64,000 nt of DNA, taken from NCBI RefSeq assembly GCF_035514885.1, contig NZ_DATJCH010000024.1, positions 124,001 through 188,000 on the forward strand, given 5' to 3'. The DNA is from Albibacterium sp035514885 (lineage in GTDB: Bacteria; Bacteroidota; Bacteroidia; Sphingobacteriales; Sphingobacteriaceae). Each line of letters opens with the position of its first letter. Position 1 is the stretch's first letter. Under the pieces are notes generated by a model. It was not told the DNA's origin, did no database searches, and was given only the letters and a program-made list of their open reading frames with translations. Below, in pieces: positions 43,985 to 52,256 of this stretch. The position numbers and the translations under genes were made by a program.

Positions 43985-44356
43985 ATGGAAATTACCGGAA
44001 AAGTACATGAAGTTGGCCAAGTGCAACAGGTTACAGATACCTTTAGAAAACGTGATTTAGTGATTCAATATGCTGAGAATCCACAATTTGTAGAATATAT
44101 AAAATTTGAAGCAACTCAAGATCGGGTTAATCTTTTCGATAATTTGAACGCTGGTGATGATGTTGCTGTTTCTTTTAATTTACGAGGCCGTCCATGGACA
44201 AATAAGGATGGAATAACTTCTTATTTTAACTCTCTTGTTGCATGGCGCGTAAATAAAGTTACTGGTGGACAACAAGCTGCAGCAGCGCAGTATAGTGCTC
44301 CTGCCCCTGCAGATATATCCTCTGATAACAATGAAGAGGATGATTTGCCATTCTAA
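43985..44356 (+). CDS. DUF3127 protein with SSB-like acidic tail
   Basis: A 123-residue protein. Residues 1-90 are a beta-rich domain typical of DUF3127 (MEITGKVHEVGQVQQVTDTF, KRDLVIQYAENPQFVEYIKFE, WTNKDGITSYFNSLVAWRV), probably an OB fold. Next comes a Gln/Ala/Pro linker and the end NNEEDDLPF. The tip matches the DDDIPF end of single-stranded DNA-binding protein SSB, which recruits repair and replication partners. The function is unproven. A long perfect palindrome follows. Confidence 0.85.
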   Translation: MEITGKVHEVGQVQQVTDTFRKRDLVIQYAENPQFVEYIKFEATQDRVNLFDNLNAGDDVAVSFNLRGRPWTNKDGITSYFNSLVAWRVNKVTGGQQAAAAQYSAPAPADISSDNNEEDDLPF

Positions 44357-44367
44357 GAAAATTATAT

Positions 44368-44423
44368 TGCATGATAAGCAAAGAGCCTCCTAAAATTTTA
44401 GGAGGCTCTTTGCTTATCATGCA
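44368..44423. repeat. 56-base perfect palindrome, probable terminator
   Basis: Bases 44368-44423 form a perfect palindrome with 28-base arms and no spacer (centre AAAATTTT). It contains the GC-rich block AGAGCCTCC and its complement. It lies between the DUF3127 gene and the downstream kinase gene. The right arm is not followed by a strict T run (only GCAGTTTGTC), so it is not a textbook terminator, although its core plus TTTGCTT could work as one. Confidence 0.7.
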
Positions 44424-44503
44424 GTTTGTCATTTGAAGTGCAAAATTCATTAATTCAAGGTGTTAAATAATGTTAAATGACTTTTTTACCCTCGCAGCTT
44501 ATG

Positions 44504-44511
44504 TATTTTTG
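44504..44511 (+). promoter_or_regulatory. -7 element of the histidine kinase gene
   Basis: TATTTTTG fits TAnnTTTG and ends 6 bases before the kinase ATG at 44518, predicting transcription from or next to the start codon. No exact -33 TTG. Confidence 0.45.
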
Positions 44512-44517
44512 TAATAT

Positions 44518-46329
44518 ATGAATCGTAGAAGTATCAGTCTTATTATTGGTTTAATGAGTATAGCTTTGCTTGGCGTTATGGCCATGCAATATTACTTTAT
44601 AAGACAATCTTATCAATTAAAAACCCAGCTCTTTGATGAGTCTGTGATGGCGGCTATTAATACCGTCTCTCTTAAGGTTGAGAAAGATGAGGCATTACGT
44701 TTTCTTAATAATAGGGAATCTAATGAGAATAAAGCTCGTGAGCAGCGCGAAAGTGAAAGAATAAGATCATCTCAAGAAGAGGTTTCTTCAGCCTATGCCG
44801 ATAAAATGAGGATGAAGCAAGCAAAACTCAGAACTGATTTTAAGGTCTTGGAGCAACAAGTAAAAAGGCGCTATCCCGGTGCAGTTTTATTAGATAACGA
44901 TTTTTATGAAACCTATATGAAAGATCCTGTATTGCGATCTCATGTGAAATATGAGGTTACTATACAGCAAGCTTATGATGAAGCTGGAAGAGTATTTCAA
45001 CAGCAAGAAATCGGGATTTATGCAGATAGAAAAGCAAGTCAAATAAAGAAGGCGAAAGATGACAGTGTGCGCTATTTTATTGTTGATCCCATTGTAGGTG
45101 AGTTTGTCATTTCTTTGCCTCCCCGGGTTGATGCTAAACTGGAAGGAGAAATTAGACAATTAGAGCAGCAGGCCAAAATAAGGATGGCAAGTGTTTATAT
45201 GGATTCGGTAAAAGCTACTAATCCTAAAGAAGGTTCTGCTTTAGAAAACTTAGCCGACGAATTTGAGCGATCTAAGAAGTCGGTGATGCAAAGGATTGAT
45301 CCGAAGTTTATGGAAGAAGAATTGAGGCAAGAACTTAAAGATCGAAAGATTGAGCTTGCTTTTGATTTTAATATAAGTAATGGCAGAAAGGATTCGATCA
45401 TGTTCCAATTTGCGAATAATCAAACCGTAGCCGACGAAAGTGAGGCCTATACTACAATTTTGTTTCCAAGCGATTTATCGGGTGAACGCGCTGTATTATC
45501 TGTTTTCTTCCCAGACAAATCATCCTTGCTGATTGGGAATATGAAAGCGATGTTGATATCTTCTGCGACTCTCTTATTGGTATTGATAGCTTGTTTCACT
45601 TTCACGATCCTTTCTATCATTAAACAAAAGAAATTATCGGCAATGAAAAGTGACTTCATGAATAACATGACGCATGAATTTAAAACGCCTGTTGCTACAA
45701 TTATGATTGCAAGTGAGTCTTTAAAGGATTCAGAGATCTCGCAAGATCAGTCTCGTGTTGCTAGATTAGCCGGAATTATCTATGATGAGAATATACGCTT
45801 AGGTAATCATATAGAAAGGGTTTTAAACATCGCTAGAATTGAAAAAGGAGACCTTAAGCTCGAATCAGAACCAATAGAAATAAATGATTTGATAGGGACT
45901 GTTGTTGATAGTATGGCACTTCAATTGCAAAAGAATAATGTTGAAATTGAGTTTGATTTGAATGCAGAGCCATTAATTGTTCTAGGAGATGAATTGCATT
46001 TATCGAATGTGATTTTTAATTTAATTGATAATTCAATTAAGTATACTAATCATGCTCCTCATATTTATATCCAGACAAGGGCTCATGGCAATCACTTGAA
46101 TATTATTTTAAGAGATAACGGTATGGGTATGAATAAAGACCAATTATCTAAAATTTTCGATCAATTTTATCGTATTCCTACCGGCAATATTCATGATGTT
46201 AAAGGTTTTGGATTAGGACTAAGCTATGTTCAAGATATTGTAAAACGTATTGGAGGATCTATTAAGGTGAAGAGTGAAATTAATAAGGGCGCAGAATTTG
46301 AAATAACCATACCTTTATATAAACCTTAA
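44518..46329 (+). CDS. Sensor histidine kinase (RprX-like)
   Basis: A 603-residue membrane kinase. It has one helix near the start (ISLIIGLMSIALLGVMAMQYYF), a long helical periplasmic domain (about 30-335), and a second helix (MLISSATLLLVLIACFTFTI). The cytoplasmic kinase has the H-box FMNNMTHEFKTPVATIMIAS, N-box FNLIDNSIKYT, G1 LRDNGMGM and G2 GFGLGLSYV. There is no HAMP domain. The partner response regulator starts 6 bases downstream. The pair resembles RprX/RprY of Bacteroides, whose signal is not settled. Confidence 0.92.
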   Translation: MNRRSISLIIGLMSIALLGVMAMQYYFIRQSYQLKTQLFDESVMAAINTVSLKVEKDEALRFLNNRESNENKAREQRESERIRSSQEEVSSAYADKMRMKQAKLRTDFKVLEQQVKRRYPGAVLLDNDFYETYMKDPVLRSHVKYEVTIQQAYDEAGRVFQQQEIGIYADRKASQIKKAKDDSVRYFIVDPIVGEFVISLPPRVDAKLEGEIRQLEQQAKIRMASVYMDSVKATNPKEGSALENLADEFERSKKSVMQRIDPKFMEEELRQELKDRKIELAFDFNISNGRKDSIMFQFANNQTVADESEAYTTILFPSDLSGERAVLSVFFPDKSSLLIGNMKAMLISSATLLLVLIACFTFTILSIIKQKKLSAMKSDFMNNMTHEFKTPVATIMIASESLKDSEISQDQSRVARLAGIIYDENIRLGNHIERVLNIARIEKGDLKLESEPIEINDLIGTVVDSMALQLQKNNVEIEFDLNAEPLIVLGDELHLSNVIFNLIDNSIKYTNHAPHIYIQTRAHGNHLNIILRDNGMGMNKDQLSKIFDQFYRIPTGNIHDVKGFGLGLSYVQDIVKRIGGSIKVKSEINKGAEFEITIPLYKP

Positions 46330-46335
46330 TGAAGC

Positions 46336-47031
46336 ATGAGTAAGATCTTATTGGCAGAGGACGACCCCAATTTGGGTGATATTCTCAAAGAATATTTAGA
46401 ACTGAAAGGAAAATTCCAGGTGACACTTTGTACAGATGGCGAAGAAGCATTGCGTGCATTTAACCGTGAGCAATTTGATCTGTGTATTCTTGATGTGATG
46501 ATGCCAAAAAAGGATGGTTTTACACTTGGGAAGGATATTAGAAAAGTAAATGATACTATCCCGCTAATATTCGCGACAGCTAAAGGGATGATGGAAGATA
46601 AATCTATCGCTTTTGGTTTAGGAGGGGACGATTATATCACCAAGCCGTTTCGTGTTGAAGAGCTATTGTTGAGAATAAATGCTTTGTTAAAGCGTTCCGT
46701 AAATAAAGAACCAATAGAACCTGAAGAAACAGTTAATACTTTTGAGATTGGAGAGTACTTTTTTGATTATATGTCACAAGTAATCAAAAGAAAAGGCGAA
46801 CAGCAGAAACTTTCTACAAAAGAGGCGGAATTGTTACGGATGCTCTGTTTAAAGAAAAACGATGTTTTAACACGCGAGGAAGCTTTGCTTAAAATCTGGC
46901 ATGATGATAATTACTTTAATGGTCGCAGTATGGATGTCTTTTTAAGCAAATTGAGAAAGTATTTAAAGGAAGATCCAAGTGTTGAAATAGTTAATGTACA
47001 TGGAAAAGGGTATAAACTGCTTATAAGTTAG
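46336..47031 (+). CDS. OmpR-family response regulator (RprY-like)
   Basis: A 231-residue regulator. The receiver has LAEDDPNLGD, phospho-acceptor Asp in FDLCILDVMMPKKDG, and the Lys in DDYITKPFR. The C-terminal winged helix has LSTKEAELLRMLC, VLTREEALLKIWHDDNYFNGRSMDVFLSKLR-type and VNVHGKGYKLLIS. It is co-transcribed with the kinase upstream. A histidine kinase and regulator pair of this type is a direct phosphorelay acting on gene promoters; its targets are unknown. Confidence 0.94.
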   Translation: MSKILLAEDDPNLGDILKEYLELKGKFQVTLCTDGEEALRAFNREQFDLCILDVMMPKKDGFTLGKDIRKVNDTIPLIFATAKGMMEDKSIAFGLGGDDYITKPFRVEELLLRINALLKRSVNKEPIEPEETVNTFEIGEYFFDYMSQVIKRKGEQQKLSTKEAELLRMLCLKKNDVLTREEALLKIWHDDNYFNGRSMDVFLSKLRKYLKEDPSVEIVNVHGKGYKLLIS

Positions 47032-47073
47032 GTGTGAGTTTTCGTTATCATACGGTTATGAGTAGAATATTAG

Positions 47074-47081
47074 TACCTTTG
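47074..47081 (+). promoter_or_regulatory. -7 element in the gap before the TPR gene
   Basis: TACCTTTG, followed by CAC as in many Bacteroidota promoters. It would give a leader of about 220 bases for the TPR gene at 47311, or express something within the gap. A 28-codon frame starting with ATG at 47092 is too short to call. Confidence 0.35.
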
Positions 47082-47310
47082 CACACTTTGTATGTCTCGC
47101 CTTCCAATAACTTCACCGGTCATTTATTCTATTATTATAAGTTTTAGACATTATGTCAGACTTAATAGATTGAATTAAAGGTTTTTGAAAAGATGGATCG
47201 GGATTTGTTTAAAAATAAATTGGGGCATCCACAAATAATGAAGTAATTTGTTATTATCGATATTGTTATAAAATGTTTGTGGAAACCCGTAGTTCTTAAA
47301 ATGGCTTATA

Positions 47311-48714
47311 ATGGAAGATGATTATAATTTCGGCTTTTCCGACGACCCAAAATTCTCTGTAGAGAGATATGAGGAAATGATCCGTAATAAGGATCAGTAT
47401 TTTTTTGATTCACAAGCTTTTGAGGGAATTATTGATTTTTATATAGAAAAAAGTGACCCTGTAAAGGCATTACAAGTAGTGGATTATGCAGTTAGTCAGC
47501 ATCCGTTTATTGCTGTTTTCTACATAAAACAAGCGCAACTGTTTACTTTGATCTCTCAAACTGACAGGGCATTAAACGCCTTGGATAAGGCACAGACACT
47601 CGAAGCTTCTGAGGTAGATATCTATTTGATTCGGGCAGGTATTTTCAGTATGCTTGAGCGTTATAATGATGCAATGAGTGAATTGAACATAGCGCTTTCT
47701 TTATCAGAGAACTCTGTTGATGTTCATATGCAGATTGCTATGATGCTCCAAAGTAAAGGGGATTTCGAAGGTGCTATTGAACATCTGAAGTTCTGTCTTG
47801 AAGACAATATGGAAGATCAAGATGCTTTGTATGAATTGGCGTTTTGTTACGATGTGTTGGACCGTCATGAGGAAAGCATAGAGTTCTATCTCCAATACAT
47901 TGATAGTGATCCCTACTCCTATGCTGCTTGGTATAATTTAGGCAATGCTTATCATAAGTTGGAATTGTATGAAATGGCTATTGATGCTTATGATTATGCA
48001 ATTTTAATTAAGGAAAATTTTGCTTCCGCATACTTCAATAAGGGTAATGCCTTGGTTAATATTGACAAATATGAAGAAGCGATAAAAGTTTATAAGGAAA
48101 CCTTTGAATTTGAACCACCAAGTGCAGACACTTACTGTGCAATCGGCGAATGCTTTGAGAAATTGGAACAAATGGAAGAAGCTCGTTCATATTATAAAAA
48201 AGCAGTTAAATTAGATCGTAATTTATCTGATGCATGGTTTGGCATTGGAGTAACACTTGATTTTGAGGAACGTTTCTTTGAATCATTGCATTATTATAAG
48301 AAAGCATTAGATCTGGATGATCAAAATCCTGATTATTGGTTTGCAATTGCCGATGCTCGTTATAAACTTAAACAATTGGATGAAGCTGAGGAAGCATATC
48401 AGCAAGTGGTTGATTTAAATCCAATTGATATTGAAGCGTGGCTTGATTTTTCTTCCATTATATATGAGCAAAATAGGCTTTCTGATGCAATTGGAGTAAT
48501 TTCAGAAGCTATTAAGCACAATCCAGATGCTGCAGAACTTTATTACAGAATGGTAGCTTATCTCTTTGCGTCAGGACAGTATAATGAAGCTTTAAATTTT
48601 TTAGATATAGCCTTAAACATAGATACTGAAAAACGGCATATATTATTTGAATATTTACCGCAATTACAAGACAATAAACTTATTGTTGATATTATTAAAA
48701 AATACACTACGTAG
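47311..48714 (+). CDS. Tetratricopeptide repeat protein
   Basis: A 467-residue protein with about a dozen consecutive TPR helical pairs from residue 30 to the end (for example AWYNLGNAYHKLELYEMAIDAYDYA, shown here only in part, and DAWFGIGVTLDFEERFFESL). No signal peptide or membrane segment is seen, so it should be a cytosolic scaffold. The partner is unknown. Such a protein next to the ComA-family gene and aroE is, as I recall, a conserved neighbourhood in Bacteroidota. Confidence 0.88.
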   Translation: MEDDYNFGFSDDPKFSVERYEEMIRNKDQYFFDSQAFEGIIDFYIEKSDPVKALQVVDYAVSQHPFIAVFYIKQAQLFTLISQTDRALNALDKAQTLEASEVDIYLIRAGIFSMLERYNDAMSELNIALSLSENSVDVHMQIAMMLQSKGDFEGAIEHLKFCLEDNMEDQDALYELAFCYDVLDRHEESIEFYLQYIDSDPYSYAAWYNLGNAYHKLELYEMAIDAYDYAILIKENFASAYFNKGNALVNIDKYEEAIKVYKETFEFEPPSADTYCAIGECFEKLEQMEEARSYYKKAVKLDRNLSDAWFGIGVTLDFEERFFESLHYYKKALDLDDQNPDYWFAIADARYKLKQLDEAEEAYQQVVDLNPIDIEAWLDFSSIIYEQNRLSDAIGVISEAIKHNPDAAELYYRMVAYLFASGQYNEALNFLDIALNIDTEKRHILFEYLPQLQDNKLIVDIIKKYTT

Positions 48715-48739
48715 ATCCGACTATTTAGTTGGCATATAA

Positions 48740-48771
48740 TTGCGACTATCCGATTTTTTTTTTGAAATTTG
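48740..48771 (+). promoter_or_regulatory. Possible promoter of the ComA-family gene
   Basis: TTG (48740-48742), a 21-base spacer and GAAATTTG (48764-48771, one mismatch to TAnnTTTG). The -7 element ends 6 bases before the ATG at 48778, again implying a leaderless message. Confidence 0.4.
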
Positions 48772-48777
48772 CAACCC

Positions 48778-49533
48778 ATGAATTTTCACCTTAATAATAT
48801 ACCAGACCGTAGTGTAAAGCCAAGAGAAAAAGGAATCACCATGGTAATGGATAAGGGTTTATCAATTAGACAAGTTGAGGATTTCCTTTCCATCAATGAA
48901 TTTCATACTGATATAGTTAAATTGGGTTGGACAACGTCTTATGTTACACCGAATCTAGAAAAAAAGTTGGATGTTTACCGACAGGCTAATATTCCAGCTT
49001 ACTTTGGAGGGACACTCTTTGAGGCTTTTGTAGTTCGAAATCAATTCGATGATTATCGTAAAATTCTCGACAAGTATAAAATGGAGTATGCCGAAGTTTC
49101 TGATGGATCTATTGATATTCCTCATGATGAAAAATGTGAGTATATCCGAAAGCTAAGTGAACAGGTAACCGTAATTTCGGAAGTAGGATCAAAAGATGAC
49201 GAGAAAATAATTGCCCCCTATCGGTGGATTGAGTTAATTGAAGCAGAGATGCAAGCTGGCTCATGGAAAGTAATTGCCGAGGCCAGAGAGAGCGGAAGTG
49301 TTGGTATCTATCGTGAAAGCGGAGAAGTACGTCAAGGGTTAATTGATGAAATCCTTACACGTATTCCGTATGAATCCATCATCTTTGAAGCTCCTTTAAA
49401 AGCACAACAAGTCTGGTTTATTAAATTGTTGGGTGCAAATGTGAACTTAGGGAATATCGCACCAGCAGAAGTTATCCCTTTAGAAACAATTAGATTAGGC
49501 TTACGCGGAGATACTTTTAGTCATTTCCTTTAA
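48778..49533 (+). CDS. Phosphosulfolactate synthase (ComA) family protein
   Basis: A 251-residue TIM-barrel protein of the ComA family, which in methanogens joins sulfite to phosphoenolpyruvate to begin coenzyme M synthesis. Family segments are KPREKGITMVMDKGLSIRQ, HTDIVKLGWTTSYV, PAYFGGTLFEAFVV, EVSDGSIDI, ISEVGSKDD, VIAEARESGSVGIY, IIFEAPLKAQQVWFI and LGLRGDTF. Coenzyme M is not expected here, so the product may feed sulfolactate or sulfonolipid synthesis; this is inference. The ATG at 48778 is preferred to the TTG at 48769. aroE follows 15 bases later. Confidence 0.88.
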   Translation: MNFHLNNIPDRSVKPREKGITMVMDKGLSIRQVEDFLSINEFHTDIVKLGWTTSYVTPNLEKKLDVYRQANIPAYFGGTLFEAFVVRNQFDDYRKILDKYKMEYAEVSDGSIDIPHDEKCEYIRKLSEQVTVISEVGSKDDEKIIAPYRWIELIEAEMQAGSWKVIAEARESGSVGIYRESGEVRQGLIDEILTRIPYESIIFEAPLKAQQVWFIKLLGANVNLGNIAPAEVIPLETIRLGLRGDTFSHFL

Positions 49534-49548
49534 AATATAAATTCAAAA

Positions 49549-50328
49549 ATGAAAAAGTTCGGACTGATAGGGTATCCATTGGTGCACTCTTTCTCAAAGC
49601 AATATTATACCGAGAAATTTGAGAACCTTGGACTTTCCGATCATAGTTATGAATTATTCCCATTACAAGCTTTAAGCGAACTCCCACAATTATTAAAAGA
49701 TGAGCCCAAGCTATGTGGTTTAAATGTTACGATCCCACATAAGATTGGTGTCTTATATTACCTAGATTGGGTAAGCCCGGAGGCTAAAGTGGTAAATGCG
49801 GTAAACTGTATTAAAATCCTGAAAAGGGATCCTCTCGAAGATCTATTTTCAGGAGAGTGTAGCTTGGAGCGTGTTCGATTGCATGGTTACAATACAGACG
49901 TGTATGGTTTTGAGGAGTCTTTAAAGCCATTATTAAAAAAGTCTCATACAAGAGCGTTGGTATTAGGAAACGGCGGGGCTGCCAGAGCTGTGTTATATGT
50001 TTTAAGGAAACTGAACATTGAATACACCGTAGTTTCTCGCAAAGCCAGCCATATTCAATTGCCTTACGAGGAGATCAGAAAGGAAACAATTGAAAAACAT
50101 TCTATTATTATTAACACAACCCCTGTAGGTACCTATCCGAATGTTAATGAATGCTTAGATATTCCTTATGAGTATATAGGTAAACAACATCTCCTGTACG
50201 ATTTGATTTATAATCCGGAAGAGACAGAATTCTTGAAAAGGGGTAGATTGAATGGCGCTACTATAAAAAATGGCAAAGAGATGCTAGAATTACAAGCAGA
50301 AAAGAATTGGGAGATCTGGGAAGGTTAA
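49549..50328 (+). CDS. aroE: Shikimate dehydrogenase
   Basis: A 259-residue NADPH enzyme that reduces 3-dehydroshikimate in the aromatic amino acid pathway. It has LIGYPLVHSFSKQYYTEKF (substrate site), GLNVTIPHK with the catalytic Lys, AVNCIKI, GYNTDVYGFEESL, the nucleotide site VLGNGGAARAVLYVL and the late YDLIYNPEETEFL and GATIKNGKEML. Slightly shorter than E. coli AroE but complete. It lies 15 bases after the ComA-family gene, probably in the same operon. Confidence 0.95.
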   Translation: MKKFGLIGYPLVHSFSKQYYTEKFENLGLSDHSYELFPLQALSELPQLLKDEPKLCGLNVTIPHKIGVLYYLDWVSPEAKVVNAVNCIKILKRDPLEDLFSGECSLERVRLHGYNTDVYGFEESLKPLLKKSHTRALVLGNGGAARAVLYVLRKLNIEYTVVSRKASHIQLPYEEIRKETIEKHSIIINTTPVGTYPNVNECLDIPYEYIGKQHLLYDLIYNPEETEFLKRGRLNGATIKNGKEMLELQAEKNWEIWEG

Positions 50329-50377
50329 ACCTTCTTTCCAAATCGACTCTGTATATCTGGATTATTATTTATAATCG

Positions 50378-50385
50378 TATTTTTG
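50378..50385 (+). promoter_or_regulatory. -7-like element abutting the metallo-hydrolase gene
   Basis: TATTTTTG fits TAnnTTTG and ends 3 bases before the ATG at 50389. No TTG at -33, so support is modest. Confidence 0.35.
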
Positions 50386-50388
50386 TGA

Positions 50389-51030
50389 ATGATCTCTATC
50401 AAAACGTTTGTATGTAATCCTTATCAGGAAAACACCTATATCTTGTATGATGAAACAGGATCTTGTGCTATAATCGACCCCGGAATGTATGGTACTAAGG
50501 AAGAGGAAGCTATTGTATCGTTTATAAAAGAAAATAAACTACGACCTGAAATTCTTTTAAATACACATTGTCATATCGACCATGTACTCGGAAATAGATT
50601 TATATACGATACTTTTGGATTAATCCCTCAATTTCATGAAGGCGAACTTCCCTTACTGATAGAAGTTCAAAATTACGCCCCTCAAATGGGCATACGATAC
50701 GAAGTTTCACCCATACCCGAAGTGTTCCTACCTTCAGAAGGAGAAGTTAAATTTAGCAATCATTCTTTGAAAATTATTTCAGTCCCCGGCCATTCCCCTG
50801 CCCATTTATGTTTTTACAGTAAAGATGGTGGGTTTTTGATTGGGGGAGATGTTCTTTTTAAAGGCAGTATCGGAAGAACAGACTTGCCCGGAGGCAATCA
50901 TCAACAGCTACTATCCAATATTAAAGAGAAAGTCTATATCTTACCTGAAGATACACTCGTTTATCCAGGACATGGGCCAACAACAACCATCGCTATTGAA
51001 AAAACAAGCAATCCTTTTGTAAGAGGATAA
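50389..51030 (+). CDS. MBL-fold metallo-hydrolase (glyoxalase II-like)
   Basis: A 213-residue cytosolic hydrolase. The metal motif is NTHCHIDHVLGNRFIYD (HxHxDH), with further ligands in VPGHSPAHLCF, GGDVLFKGSIGRTDLPGG and YPGHGPTTTIAIEK. This pattern fits the YcbL-like glyoxalase II group, which hydrolyses thioesters of small thiols. It lies 61 bases after aroE; the permease gene follows 8 bases later. Confidence 0.9.
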   Translation: MISIKTFVCNPYQENTYILYDETGSCAIIDPGMYGTKEEEAIVSFIKENKLRPEILLNTHCHIDHVLGNRFIYDTFGLIPQFHEGELPLLIEVQNYAPQMGIRYEVSPIPEVFLPSEGEVKFSNHSLKIISVPGHSPAHLCFYSKDGGFLIGGDVLFKGSIGRTDLPGGNHQQLLSNIKEKVYILPEDTLVYPGHGPTTTIAIEKTSNPFVRG

Positions 51031-51038
51031 TTAGATAT

Positions 51039-52256
51039 ATGAATACGCCCCTATTTATTGCTAAACGTTATTTGTTTTCAAAAAAATCTGTTAATGCAAT
51101 TAACATTATTTCGGGCATCAGTACATTAGGTGTTTTAGTTGGGAGCGCAGCATTAATTATTATTTTATCAGTATTTAACGGGTTCGAGATGTTGATCTTG
51201 AATATGTACAGTGCTTTTACTCCCGAGATGCGTGTTGAACCCGCTCAAGGAAAATCATTTGTTACTGATTCTCTTTTAGCTCGTAAATTAAATTCGGATC
51301 CCCGAGTATTGCATTATAGTGAAATTCTTCAAGAGAAGGTTTTACTGAGATATGGGCAAAATCAATATATCGCAGTTCTAAAAGGCGAAGTTCCTGATGC
51401 TAAAAAATCAGCTATAAGCGATAGTCTAATAAATGAAGGAGAGTATAAACTCAGGGATAAAAACACAAATTACGCTGTTGTTGGTGCAGGCGTTCAGGCC
51501 TATTTAGGCATTAACTTGGAGCGCGAGGATCTTGTCCTTTCTGTTTATTCCCCCAGAAAAGATGCTGTAAATTCAATCAACCCTGCAGAGGAATTTAATG
51601 TAAGAACTATTAAACCTGTTGGGGTAGTGGTTGCTCAGCCACAGTTTGATGATGTAGTGATTGTTCCGATTTCGTTTGCGCGAGAAGTTTTGAGTGAATA
51701 TGAAAAGGTTTCTGCAATTGAAATAGATTTAAAATCAGGTATTGATCAAACTGAGTTTAAAAGAGAATTAACGGAATTACTCGGCAATAATTTTCTAGTT
51801 AAAGATCGAGCCCAACAGAATCCCACACTCTACAAAGTACTTAACTCCGAAAAATGGGCAATCTTCCTTATTCTTACATTTGTATTAATTATTGCCATTT
51901 TTAATATTATCGGCTCCTTAACTATGCTGGTTATTGATAAGAAGAAAGATATCGCAGTGCTCAAAAGCTTAGGTGCAGGCGATTCTTTTATTAAAAATAT
52001 ATTCTTTGCTGAAGGGATGTTCATCTCTCTATTTGGATGTATAATTGGAATGGCTTTGGGGCTTGCTTTTTGCATTTTGCAGAAGGAATTCGGCCTTATT
52101 AAAATGGAAGGTATTGAGTTAGTAACCAGTGTTTTCCCTGTTCAGATAAAAGTGTTTGATTTCATACTTGTATTCTTAACCGTTACTTTCATCTCTTTAA
52201 TTGCATCTTTTGTTTCCTCGCGTTTAAGCGTTAAAGGAGAAGAGCAACTATCTTAA
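51039..52256 (+). CDS. LolC/LolE-like ABC transporter permease (FtsX family)
   Basis: A 405-residue inner-membrane protein. The first helix (INIISGISTLGVLVGSAALIIILSVFNGFE) is followed by a large periplasmic domain (about 45-270) and three C-terminal helices (IFLILTFVLIIAIFNIIGSL, FFAEGMFISLFGCIIGMALG, FDFILVFLTVTFISLIASF). It contains the FtsX motif KKDIAVLKSLGAGDSFI. The arrangement fits permeases of lipoprotein-releasing systems. No ATPase is adjacent. The C-terminus overlaps the opposing mqnD by 4 bases. Confidence 0.9.
   Translation: MNTPLFIAKRYLFSKKSVNAINIISGISTLGVLVGSAALIIILSVFNGFEMLILNMYSAFTPEMRVEPAQGKSFVTDSLLARKLNSDPRVLHYSEILQEKVLLRYGQNQYIAVLKGEVPDAKKSAISDSLINEGEYKLRDKNTNYAVVGAGVQAYLGINLEREDLVLSVYSPRKDAVNSINPAEEFNVRTIKPVGVVVAQPQFDDVVIVPISFAREVLSEYEKVSAIEIDLKSGIDQTEFKRELTELLGNNFLVKDRAQQNPTLYKVLNSEKWAIFLILTFVLIIAIFNIIGSLTMLVIDKKKDIAVLKSLGAGDSFIKNIFFAEGMFISLFGCIIGMALGLAFCILQKEFGLIKMEGIELVTSVFPVQIKVFDFILVFLTVTFISLIASFVSSRLSVKGEEQLS

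Noticed and set aside
47032..47310. A tRNA or other stable RNA gene in the gap
   Set aside because: No cloverleaf, T-loop (GTTCRANNC) or acceptor stem pairing could be found by eye.
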